Positions 1-3,937 of a stretch of DNA of 5,221 nucleotides are shown here, one piece after another. The stretch is taken from assembly GCA_934271195.1 (NCBI GenBank), contig CAKQRB010000028.1, positions 1 to 5,221 of the forward strand, read 5' to 3'. Below the pieces are notes generated by a model, which saw nothing but the letters and a program-made list of their open reading frames with translations, was not told the DNA's origin and did not search any database. Position numbers and translations under genes: made by a program. The DNA comes from an uncultured Alphaproteobacteria bacterium (lineage in GTDB: Bacteria; Pseudomonadota; Alphaproteobacteria; RF32; CAG-239). Numbering within the stretch: the stretch's first letter is position 1; each line of letters begins with the position of its first letter.

Positions 1-8
1 CATCAGAT

Positions 9-94
9 GGGGGTATGGCGGAACTGGTAGACGCGCTAGACTCAAAATCTTGTGGCCTCAGGCCGTGTCAGTTCAAGTCTGACTACCCCTACCA
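9..94 (+). tRNA. tRNA-Leu (anticodon CAA)
   Basis: This is a type II tRNA with a long variable arm that reads UUG leucine codons. The acceptor strands GGGGGTA (9-15) and TACCCCT (84-90) pair over 7 bp with a terminal G-U. The anticodon stem is 36-40/48-52 with one T-T mismatch, and its loop CTCAAAA (41-47) places anticodon CAA at 43-45. The variable arm GGCC-TCA-GGCC is at 54-64. The T stem is GTCAG/CTGAC (67-71/79-83) around loop TTCAAGT. A is the discriminator base and CCA is encoded at 92-94. tRNA 3' ends are common phage integration sites, and phage-type genes lie downstream. However, no integrase and no second copy of the 3' end are visible here. Confidence 0.96.
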
Positions 95-100
95 ATCAGT

Positions 101-135
101 AAAACTCTGAAAGTATAGCTTTCAGAGTTTTTTTG
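101..135 (+). terminator. intrinsic terminator of tRNA-Leu
   Basis: A perfect 13-bp inverted repeat (AAAACTCTGAAAG at 101-113, CTTTCAGAGTTTT at 119-131) encloses the 5-base loop TATAG. The T-run continues to 134. It begins 6 bases after the tRNA CCA and would end the tRNA transcript. The A-rich left arm could allow it to work in both directions. Confidence 0.9.
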
Positions 136-250
136 TAATCTTTTCTCACTTTTTTCTGTATCCGGTTGTTTGTGCTTTTTTCCGTCATTTTGTTTCTTTT
201 TCTTTCCGCTATCCTCTTTTTTCTCCCCGTCATCCTGAGCTTCTCTTTTT

Positions 251-333
251 GTCATCTTGAGCGAAGTGAAGGATCCTGTTCAAACAAATTAGCTTTATTA
301 ATCAACTGGATTCTTCGTTGCACTCAGAATGAC
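251..333. repeat. dispersed inverted repeat (HLERSEGS-type)
   Basis: Two 26-base arms, 251-276 (begins GTCATCTTGAGCGAAG) and 308-333 (ends CTCAGAATGAC), are imperfect inverted copies matching at roughly 19 of 26 positions. They flank about 31 bases of AT-rich loop. The family is a widespread intergenic palindromic repeat whose left arm reads as HLERSEGS in one frame, a well-known source of spurious protein annotations. A truncated extra arm, GTCATCCTGAGC, lies at 229-240. A third GTCAT at 184-188 may be chance. Such elements are usually non-autonomous, mobile or REP-like; that part is family knowledge and is not shown here. Confidence 0.75.
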
Positions 334-429
334 GGTATCTTGAACCACAATCTCCCATTCGGCACATTTTGTGTATCCTTTGCGATAGCCCCAAATGAAG
401 CGCTGTCACACTCCCTCAAGCTTTGAACT

Positions 430-735
430 GTCCCCCAGAAAATGAAAAAAAAGAAAATCCCAACTCTATGAAGAAAACAAAACCAGAAAATTAAAAAGGA
501 AAGGCCGCGGCAAAAGGGATAAGAGAGCGAAAAAAGGCGGGGAGGAAAAAGAAGTAGGTAGCGGGGAGTGTGAAAAGAGAAGAAAAACGGAGTGAGAAAA
601 GAGAACGGGGCGGAAAGAGGAAAAAGGAAATAGCTGAGGGATAAGAGAATGAGAGGGGAGGACTAAAAATCCCTTGATGAGAAAATCAAAAAGAAAATAA
701 AAAGAGTGCGTCAGAGAAATGAAAACAATAAAAAG
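430..735. other. gene-free, strand-asymmetric purine tract with 24-base periodicity
   Basis: The plus strand is almost wholly A and G for about 300 bases, with no plausible reading frame, and the stretch upstream at about 135-228 is conversely pyrimidine-rich. Inside it, 565-581 and 589-605 are the same 17-mer except for one base, placed 24 bases apart. GGA-starting blocks recur at 517, 541, 565 and 589. AGGGATAAGAGA occurs at 515-526 and again at 637-648, and GCGGGGAG at 537-544 and 561-568. This is best read as a degenerate tandem repeat or low-complexity intergenic DNA. Mirror-like polypurine tracts can form triplexes, but no function is shown. I see no gene in 95-759. Confidence 0.6.
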
Positions 736-759
736 CTGTTTATATCTCTTGTCTATCTA

Positions 760-787
760 TTGACTATTAATTCTTTTGCGGAATAAT
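760..787 (+). promoter_or_regulatory. sigma70-type promoter of the small-gene operon
   Basis: A -35 box TTGACT (760-765) is separated by 16 bases from a -10 box AATAAT (782-787), each with one mismatch to consensus. Transcription would start near 794, about 20 bases before the ATG at 815. Just downstream, TTTATTCAA (788-796) repeats a 9-mer found in the repressor operator at 2146-2154, and TCAAA-TTAG-TTTGA (793-806) is a small palindrome. Repression by the nearby CI-like protein is therefore plausible. Confidence 0.6.
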
Positions 788-814
788 TTTATTCAAATTA
801 GTTTGAGAGATAAA

Positions 815-1063
815 ATGAAGATATGGAATATTTATCAGTTTAACAAACAAGACGGAAAACTTTTGGATTTTCTGAATCTGCAGGTGGAAAAAACACCAGA
901 GATTCCGGTAGAAGTCGATTTTTTACAATTTTCCGGCAGTCAGGAAATCTATATTTGTGGCATTTGTTACAACGGCATAAATATCAAAGGTTTTTTATCC
1001 TCACAAAGCGTTCAATACTTTTACAATTTAGTTGAAAAGGAACTTGAAAATGAAAGAACTTGA
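815..1063 (+). CDS. hypothetical phage-type protein, 82 aa
   Basis: I do not recognise the family. The product is a small soluble protein with no signal peptide or membrane helix. Its N-terminal half is acidic with an MKIWNIYQF start. The middle (about 34-62) is rich in Ile/Tyr/Gly and probably beta-strand. The C-terminal end is a Glu/Lys-rich helix (VEKELENERT). The ATG at 815 is preferred over an in-frame TTG at 776 because the TTG lies upstream of the predicted -10 box, whereas the ATG has a weak GAGAGA Shine-Dalgarno at 805-810. Its last 14 bases overlap the next reading frame (ATG at 1050). It is first in a compact operon that runs towards the convergent repressor gene. An accessory or lysogeny-stage role is only a guess. 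Confidence 0.7.
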   Translation: MKIWNIYQFNKQDGKLLDFLNLQVEKTPEIPVEVDFLQFSGSQEIYICGICYNGINIKGFLSSQSVQYFYNLVEKELENERT

Positions 1064-1202
1064 TTAATGGAAGTTGCAATTGCAAAGCTTTGAAAGAATT
1101 TTCGGCCCGCACTTGCTGCCGCGCCGGTCAATGCTTCAGCCGGATAATGATAATACGCCGGACAAAACGGAAGGAGGAAGCGATGATACTGACCAAAAAT
1201 GA
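1050..1202 (+). pseudogene. small phage gene interrupted by an in-frame TAA at codon 6
   Basis: Starting at ATG 1050, with AAGGA at 1037-1041 (8 bases upstream), the frame reads MKELD, then TAA (1065-1067). It then stays open for 44 codons to TGA (1200-1202). The open part begins WKLQLQSFERIFGPHLLPRR and continues into a hydrophilic tail containing PDNDN and a Gly/Asp-rich end. This frame looks far more protein-like than the other two here, which give Cys-rich or stop-rich peptides. It overlaps its neighbours by 14 and 20 bases, as expected of a real gene in a tight phage operon. A single TAT/TAC to TAA change would explain the break. A sequencing error, readthrough, or restart at TTG 1074/1080 are alternatives. 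The family is not recognised, and the small NDN-containing protein style matches the other genes here. Confidence 0.55.
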
Positions 1203-1425
1203 GCTTGAGGTTTGCCGTCTTTTTCGCAGAAAACGAACCTTCGAACAAGCTTATCAACGCAGTCGCTTTCGCAGTCAGGGCAATTTGATGACTTATATAA
1301 AAAGGCTGCTCTATTTAGGCGCGCTGGAAGAATATGTGCATTTCTATGAGCGTGACGGCTTGATTAACGAGCTCCGAACATACCGCTGTACTCATAGAAA
1401 TTTATTTTATAAAAATATTAAATAA
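1183..1425 (+). CDS. small basic protein, possible winged-helix DNA-binding protein, 80 aa
   Basis: The start ATG at 1183 is set by a consensus AAGGAGG at 1171-1177, 5 bases upstream. Longer in-frame readings back to 1060 lack such a site. The protein appears to have helix 1 (residues about 4-14, TKNELEVCRLF), helix 2 (about 19-27, TFEQAYQRSRF), and a longer helix 3 (about 31-48, ending YLGALEEY). A beta-like segment follows (about 50-68), then a basic C-terminus. That order resembles a minimal winged helix-turn-helix fold and the charge is strongly positive, so DNA binding is plausible, but I cannot name a family. It is last in the operon, and its start overlaps the end of the interrupted gene by 20 bases. 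It ends 28 bases from the convergent repressor stop. Confidence 0.7.
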   Translation: MILTKNELEVCRLFRRKRTFEQAYQRSRFRSQGNLMTYIKRLLYLGALEEYVHFYERDGLINELRTYRCTHRNLFYKNIK

Positions 1426-1429
1426 CAAC

Positions 1430-1447
1430 AATATAATTTTTTATATT
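1430..1447. terminator. weak AT-only hairpin between convergent genes
   Basis: AATATAA (1430-1436) and TTATATT (1441-1447) form a 7-bp stem around a TTTT loop in the 28-base gap between the stops at 1425 and 1454. It is symmetric, so it could serve both convergent transcripts. With no G-C pairs it would be a weak terminator, and the call is tentative. Confidence 0.3.
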
Positions 1448-1453
1448 AATGCG

Positions 1454-2089
1454 TTAAATAAACTTTGTGATAGCAATAACTTTTCCGCATACTTTAATCT
1501 TGTCCGGATCATTTATTGTTAGTGGCGGATAAAACGAATTATCTGATAAAACCATTGCCGAATTGTTAAAAATGTCAAAACGAACGCGTTTGACCATCAG
1601 CTCCCGACGAATGCAAAACAGATAAAGTCCGTCGCTTTCCGGACGAGTGACCGAAATGTCAACCCAAATGGAATCCTGATCGTTGATTGTCGGCTGCATA
1701 CTGTCACCATAGACGGATAAAATCTTGATTCTGTCGGGAGATATATTCCTAAGTTGATGAAATAGATTAATATTGGCAAGCTGGTGTCCGATAACTTTCG
1801 GAGCCAAAAAATCTCCGTTTTCGGCAATGGATTCTTTGGCGTCAATAATCTCAATCATTGATACGCCGGCCGGACTGAAAGCATAAGGCGATATTTTCCC
1901 GATTTCCGGTTTAATGACATTGTCGACGGTTGTTCCGAAAATATCGGCAATTTTTTGTGCCGTCTCGCTTTTCAGAGCGATGTTGCCGTTTTCGATTTTT
2001 GTCATGGTTGACTGGGTTGTGCCGATGGCTTGAGCCAGTTGCGTGACGGTTTGGTGATGTAGTTTTCTCAAGTTTTTTATATTATTCAT
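1454..2089 (-). CDS. CI/LexA-type phage repressor (HTH + S24 peptidase)
   Basis: This is the lysogeny repressor, 211 aa. Residues about 3-60 form an HTH_3 (Cro/CI) domain, with recognition region QLAQAIGTTQSTMTKIENG (17-35). The C-terminal part (about 120-205) is a LexA-like S24 serine peptidase domain. Its nucleophile is Ser130 in YGDSMQPTI and its general-base Lys167 is in MVKRVRF. By family knowledge it dimerises on palindromic operators and self-cleaves with RecA after DNA damage, releasing lytic genes. The start is set at the ATG whose complement is 2087-2089, because AGGAG (complement of 2098-2102) lies 8 bases upstream; a longer frame to 2137 has no such support and would start above its own promoter. 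An Ala-Gly pair (74-75) is the best cleavage candidate, but it sits about 55 residues before Ser130, farther than in LexA (about 34) or lambda CI (about 37). In-cis cleavage is therefore uncertain. Divergent from the gene at 2221. Confidence 0.92.
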   Translation of the reverse strand: MNNIKNLRKLHHQTVTQLAQAIGTTQSTMTKIENGNIALKSETAQKIADIFGTTVDNVIKPEIGKISPYAFSPAGVSMIEIIDAKESIAENGDFLAPKVIGHQLANINLFHQLRNISPDRIKILSVYGDSMQPTINDQDSIWVDISVTRPESDGLYLFCIRRELMVKRVRFDIFNNSAMVLSDNSFYPPLTINDPDKIKVCGKVIAITKFI

Positions 2090-2108
2090 GTCGTCTTCTC
2101 CTATGCTT

Positions 2109-2137
2109 AGTATATTCAAAAGAAGAATAAATTTCAA
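2109..2137 (-). promoter_or_regulatory. repressor (pRM-like) promoter
   Basis: On the minus strand, TTGAAA (complement of 2132-2137) and TATACT (complement of 2109-2114) are separated by exactly 17 bases, each one base from consensus. Transcription would begin near 2102, so the mRNA leader would be only about 13 bases with the AGGAG Shine-Dalgarno at its extreme 5' end. A TATTCAA half-site at 2113-2119 overlaps the -10 box, which would allow autoregulation. Confidence 0.65.
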
Positions 2138-2148
2138 GTATAAAATTT

Positions 2149-2170
2149 ATTCAATATCGGACTATTGAAT
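2149..2170. promoter_or_regulatory. palindromic repressor operator (ATTCAATA-N6-TATTGAAT)
   Basis: Perfect 8-bp arms, ATTCAATA (2149-2156) and TATTGAAT (2163-2170), flank the 6-base centre TCGGAC. This two-fold symmetry and half-site spacing suit a dimeric CI-type repressor. The right arm contains the -35 box of the rightward promoter, so occupancy would block it directly. It lies in the divergent region between the repressor and its opposing gene, the usual operator location. Confidence 0.7.
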
Positions 2171-2193
2171 TTTGGATTTGTAATTCATATATT
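2165..2193 (+). promoter_or_regulatory. rightward (pR-like) lytic promoter
   Basis: TTGAAT (2165-2170) and TATATT (2188-2193) are spaced by 17 bases, and the predicted start near 2200 gives a leader of about 20 bases before the ATG at 2221. The -35 box lies in the operator palindrome and the -10 box in a second, looser palindrome (2183-2197). The promoter should therefore be tightly repressed in a lysogen. Confidence 0.65.
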
Positions 2194-2205
2194 GAATATT
2201 ATTCA
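2183..2205. promoter_or_regulatory. second and overlapping operator half-sites
   Basis: ATTCA (2183-2187) and TGAAT (2193-2197) form a palindrome with a 5-base centre. The full half-site TATTGAAT recurs at 2190-2197, and a further inverted ATTCA is at 2201-2205, giving TGAAT-ATT-ATTCA. These repeat the motif of the perfect palindrome at 2149-2170 and cover the -10 box. They are probably weaker secondary operators, by analogy with the multiple operators of lambdoid phages. Confidence 0.5.
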
Positions 2206-2220
2206 GCAATAGGAGGGGCG

Positions 2221-2841
2221 ATGATAAAAATTTCTTCATGGCGGTCAGCCAATAATGACAATGTTTCGCAAGCGGCGTCTGAACATAATTATACAATAAA
2301 ATTTTGTGCTAAGAAGAAACAGGTAACAAAAAATAAAAATATTCGGGAAGAAACGGTAGAAGTCGCGAAGCGATCGGAACCCCCGACGATGCCGCCGCAT
2401 TTTGAGGCTGCCGGCGTCTTGTATCGGTATGCCAATGCCGGCTGGCTGGATATGGGGGACAAGCGTTACAGTACGGAAGATCGGGTGAGAGTGGCGGAAC
2501 GTTTATACAAAGATTTTCGGCTGTCACAGTTTTCGGATTGCAAGGCTGTGGTGATTGGCAGTATAAAGCCGGAAATCTGCGGAGATTTTACGTTGCTGGA
2601 CAATGTTCTGGATGCCCGAACGCGTTACCAACAGGCCATGCTGAGCATTCCGCACGAATTCTGGCCGAGTGTCAGAAAAGTCTGTATTGAAAATCAGGAG
2701 CTGTTTGACAATGACAATGGCGAAAGCAAACGTCAGCAGGCTTATCGGACTTATGCCGCCAAAGTCGATTTGTGCCGCGGCCTCGACCGCCTGATAGAAC
2801 ACTACCTCCGCCGCAAAAAAGAAAAAAACAAGGCGGTTTGA
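2221..2841 (+). CDS. DUF6456-like phage early protein, 206 aa
   Basis: This is the first gene of the rightward transcript, in the place where cro is usually found, with a very strong AGGAGGGG (2211-2218) before the ATG. Residues 1-60 are a polar, Lys-rich and probably disordered lead. Residues about 66-195 are largely helical and resemble the DUF6456 domain of alphaproteobacterial proteins. The pattern is GWLDMG, then AERLYKDFRLSQF (92-104), then DNVLDARTRYQQAM (127-140), then a WPSVRKVC helix. It ends with KVDLCRGLDRLIEHYL (181-196), close to the family's closing helix pattern. I recall this pattern rather than having searched for it. DUF6456 is often fused to or found with helix-turn-helix domains, so a regulatory role is reasonable. 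In this position it could be a Cro substitute, replication accessory or late-gene activator, and I cannot choose between these. The C-terminus is a basic KKEKNK tail. Confidence 0.8.
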   Translation: MIKISSWRSANNDNVSQAASEHNYTIKFCAKKKQVTKNKNIREETVEVAKRSEPPTMPPHFEAAGVLYRYANAGWLDMGDKRYSTEDRVRVAERLYKDFRLSQFSDCKAVVIGSIKPEICGDFTLLDNVLDARTRYQQAMLSIPHEFWPSVRKVCIENQELFDNDNGESKRQQAYRTYAAKVDLCRGLDRLIEHYLRRKKEKNKAV

Positions 2842-2869
2842 GAACTATCCTTCAGAAGAGACATTTGTG

Positions 2870-2965
2870 ATATCTTTTTTCAATTTAGAGAAAATATTTA
2901 AATCCCTATAGCAGTCGACTGCTTTTTCCATGTGATTTTCTTTCTCTTTAGGGAACAAAAGATAT
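2870..2965. repeat. nested inverted repeats downstream of the DUF6456-like gene
   Basis: Three inverted repeats sit inside one another. The outer arms are ATATCTTTT (2870-2878) and AAAAGATAT (2957-2965). The middle arms are TCCCTA (2903-2908) and TAGGGA (2949-2954). Inside is the 14-base palindrome AGCAGTCGACTGCT (2910-2923), followed by TTTTT to 2927. The inner hairpin with its short T-run could be a weak terminator for the 2221-2841 transcript. The nesting suggests a larger folded RNA or a protein-binding site. It begins 28 bases after the stop codon. Confidence 0.5.
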
Positions 2966-2992
2966 GGTACAATACTTATCTAAAAGCACAAT

Positions 2993-3063
2993 AAAAATAG
3001 ATTGGCTTCTCTTCCCCAAAATATATAATGGTCGTGCATTATATAAAAATAGCGGCTTCTCTT
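2993..3063. repeat. direct repeat flanking a 24-base palindrome
   Basis: AAAAATAG followed within 1-3 bases by GGCTTCTCTT occurs twice (2993-3013 and 3045-3063), about 50 bases apart. Between the copies lies TATATAATG (3022-3030), GTCGTG, CATTATATA (3037-3045), a perfect 9-bp palindrome with a 6-base centre. That is the same half-site spacing as the operator at 2149-2170 but a different sequence. It precedes the 102-aa gene and may be a binding site for a second regulator. The rest of 2842-3119 shows an extended -10-like TGGTACAAT at 2965-2973 without a good -35 box, and no gene. Confidence 0.45.
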
Positions 3064-3119
3064 TTGTGCAATATGAAATTAATGTCATGTCAATAATGTT
3101 GGACTAAAAGGACTGCCAA

Positions 3120-3428
3120 ATGATTAAGACTGCTGTTAAAGATAATTATTATAGTGAAACGCCGGAACAGATTCGCCGCCGCCTGAAATGTTTGATATCA
3201 GAAATCAAGACCATTGCGCCATATTCTAAAAATGCCGAAAATGCCTATATTACTTTGTGCATGATTGAAAAAGTTTTAAACCGCTGCCTGAGTGTCAGCC
3301 GCGAGACTTTGCTGAATTTGGAACTGCTGCAGGCCAATGATAACGGGCAGTTACGAGACAATCTGTTCAAACTGCATGAAGATTTGCTTACAGGAACAAT
3401 TTCTGCTCCGATAGATATAAAAAATTAA
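3120..3428 (+). CDS. hypothetical phage protein, 102 aa
   Basis: I do not recognise this family. AAGGA, seven bases before the ATG, supports the start. The protein is predicted to be nearly all helical: helices at about 13-32 (TPEQIRRRLKCLISEIKTIA), about 36-56, and about 59-92, with an NDN loop at 73-75 and a short Ile-rich tail. There is no signal peptide, membrane segment or metal-binding Cys cluster. It sits between the early control genes and the promoter-hairpin region in front of terminase. In lambda-like phages the late antiterminator Q occupies this position, and in others a small endonuclease or regulator does. The position makes a late-gene regulator a candidate role, but nothing in the sequence itself proves it. 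Confidence 0.75.
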   Translation: MIKTAVKDNYYSETPEQIRRRLKCLISEIKTIAPYSKNAENAYITLCMIEKVLNRCLSVSRETLLNLELLQANDNGQLRDNLFKLHEDLLTGTISAPIDIKN

Positions 3429-3467
3429 AAACATGAAATAAGTTGTTGATAACTTTAAGAGGGTTAA

Positions 3468-3496
3468 TTGACATTGGTGACACCGTGTGATACATA
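3468..3496 (+). promoter_or_regulatory. candidate late promoter upstream of terminase
   Basis: A perfect -35 box TTGACA (3468-3473) is followed after 17 bases by TACATA (3491-3496), preceded by TGA, an extended -10 element. The predicted start near 3503 is only about 25 bases before the first terminator-like hairpin at 3528. TGACA is directly repeated at 3469-3473 and 3478-3482. A second perfect TATAAT lies at 3564-3569, between the two hairpins, but lacks a recognisable -35 box. Confidence 0.55.
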
Positions 3497-3527
3497 TTTT
3501 GTTATGGTGGAGAAGTGTAGGTGAGGT

Positions 3528-3549
3528 ACGGCACGCTCCGCCGTTTTTT
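3528..3549 (+). terminator. intrinsic terminator-like hairpin 1
   Basis: ACGGC (3528-3532) pairs with GCCGT (3540-3544) around a 7-base loop, followed by T residues through 3549. The GC-rich stem plus T-run is a standard intrinsic terminator layout. It lies downstream of the 3468-3496 promoter and upstream of terminase, so it could end the transcript of the 102-aa gene or act as a gated attenuator. Confidence 0.6.
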
Positions 3550-3585
3550 ATAACATATTTCATTATAATCTTCCAATAGAAAGAT

Positions 3586-3615
3586 AAAGGCTCTTCGCAT
3601 TTGCGGAGAGCTTTT
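3586..3615 (+). terminator. intrinsic terminator-like hairpin 2 / leader hairpin
   Basis: GCTCTTCGC (3590-3598) pairs with GCGGAGAGC (3603-3611) around loop ATTT, with one T-G wobble. Flanking AAAG/TTTT extends the stem to 13 bp. The T-run is short and broken (TTTTGCTTT), and AGGAG for the terminase small-subunit-like gene begins 6 bases after the stem. It may act as a terminator or as a leader structure in front of the packaging genes. Confidence 0.6.
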
Positions 3616-3631
3616 GCTTTAGGAGAAAAAT

Positions 3632-3937
3632 ATGCCCAGAAAGAAAACCTATGCTTTGGAAGACAGCTTTGCCGAGCTTGACGAGGTGATTTCTCTGGCA
3701 CGAGATGCCAACCAGCTGACTTCCATGCTCAAGGCCATAGAGCTCAAAGGCAAACTAGCCGGCCTCTATGCCGAAAGCAAAAAGCCGGAAAATGAGCCGG
3801 ATATTGCTCAGATATTGGTAAAATTCGTAGATAATTTAGAGGAAAGATATGAGAAAAACAAGCGTCAAAACCAAGACCAGATGTGCCGAGATGTCCAGGG
3901 TCTTTGCTCCGCTGATGACCGAAAAAAAGAGGATTAA
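3632..3937 (+). CDS. short terminase small-subunit-like protein, 101 aa
   Basis: Probably the DNA-recognition partner of the terminase that starts packaging. AGGAG at 3621-3625, 6 bases before the ATG, sets the start. Residues 12-48 (an acidic helix followed by MLKAIELKGKLAGLY) resemble the helix found near the C-terminus of many small terminases. Residues 56-80 are a charged helix. The protein is well short of the usual 140-200 aa, and I see no N-terminal helix-turn-helix. It may be a reduced subunit, or the C-terminal part of one whose DNA-binding half is missing. Its last 29 codons overlap the large-subunit gene in another frame, a strong sign of translational coupling. The identification rests on this helix pattern and on its position. 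Confidence 0.65.
   Translation: MPRKKTYALEDSFAELDEVISLARDANQLTSMLKAIELKGKLAGLYAESKKPENEPDIAQILVKFVDNLEERYEKNKRQNQDQMCRDVQGLCSADDRKKED

Noticed and set aside
73..255. Minus-strand Lys/Glu-rich open frame of 60 codons
   Set aside because: It runs antisense into the tRNA and its terminator, and its composition only mirrors the pyrimidine-rich plus strand.
166..426. Plus-strand open frame of 86 codons containing HLERSEGS
   Set aside because: This is the well-known phantom reading of the dispersed palindromic repeat. Its N-terminal part is low-complexity Phe/Leu from a pyrimidine-rich stretch, and it has no good ribosome site.
513..660. Purine-tract repeats as a CRISPR array
   Set aside because: The repeats are degenerate and of near-pure purine composition, with no constant repeat plus unique spacer pattern and no cas genes.
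776..814. TTG-initiated extension of the 82-aa gene
   Set aside because: The TTG lies upstream of the predicted -10 box (782-787). The ATG at 815 fits the promoter and has a Shine-Dalgarno.
1067..1150. TGA read as Trp in a third frame starting at ATG 1067, which would give a plausible-looking short peptide
   Set aside because: The 82-aa and 206-aa genes end in TGA and terminase uses TGG for Trp, so a recoded TGA is unlikely. The frame also ends soon after in TAA TGA TAA.
1060..1182. N-terminal extension of the 80-aa gene (41 extra codons)
   Set aside because: The extension is Cys-rich and unnatural, no ribosome site precedes it, and the same DNA codes far better in the frame starting at 1050. 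AAGGAGG at 1171-1177 fixes the start at 1183.
1021..1257. Minus-strand open frame of 78 codons across the small-gene operon
   Set aside because: It is antisense to three overlapping plus-strand genes with good ribosome sites and has none of its own.
1597..1854. Minus-strand open frame inside the repressor
   Set aside because: It is a shadow in another frame of a clearly recognised HTH-S24 repressor.
2965..2973. TGGTACAAT as a promoter for the 102-aa gene
   Set aside because: The extended -10 element is good, but there is no acceptable -35 box at 16-18 bases and the ATG is about 150 bases away. I kept it only as a note in the repeat entry.
3351..3701. Minus-strand open frame of 116 codons spanning the terminase leader
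   Set aside because: It crosses the promoter, both hairpins and two plus-strand genes, and its composition is unnatural. It is best explained as chance.
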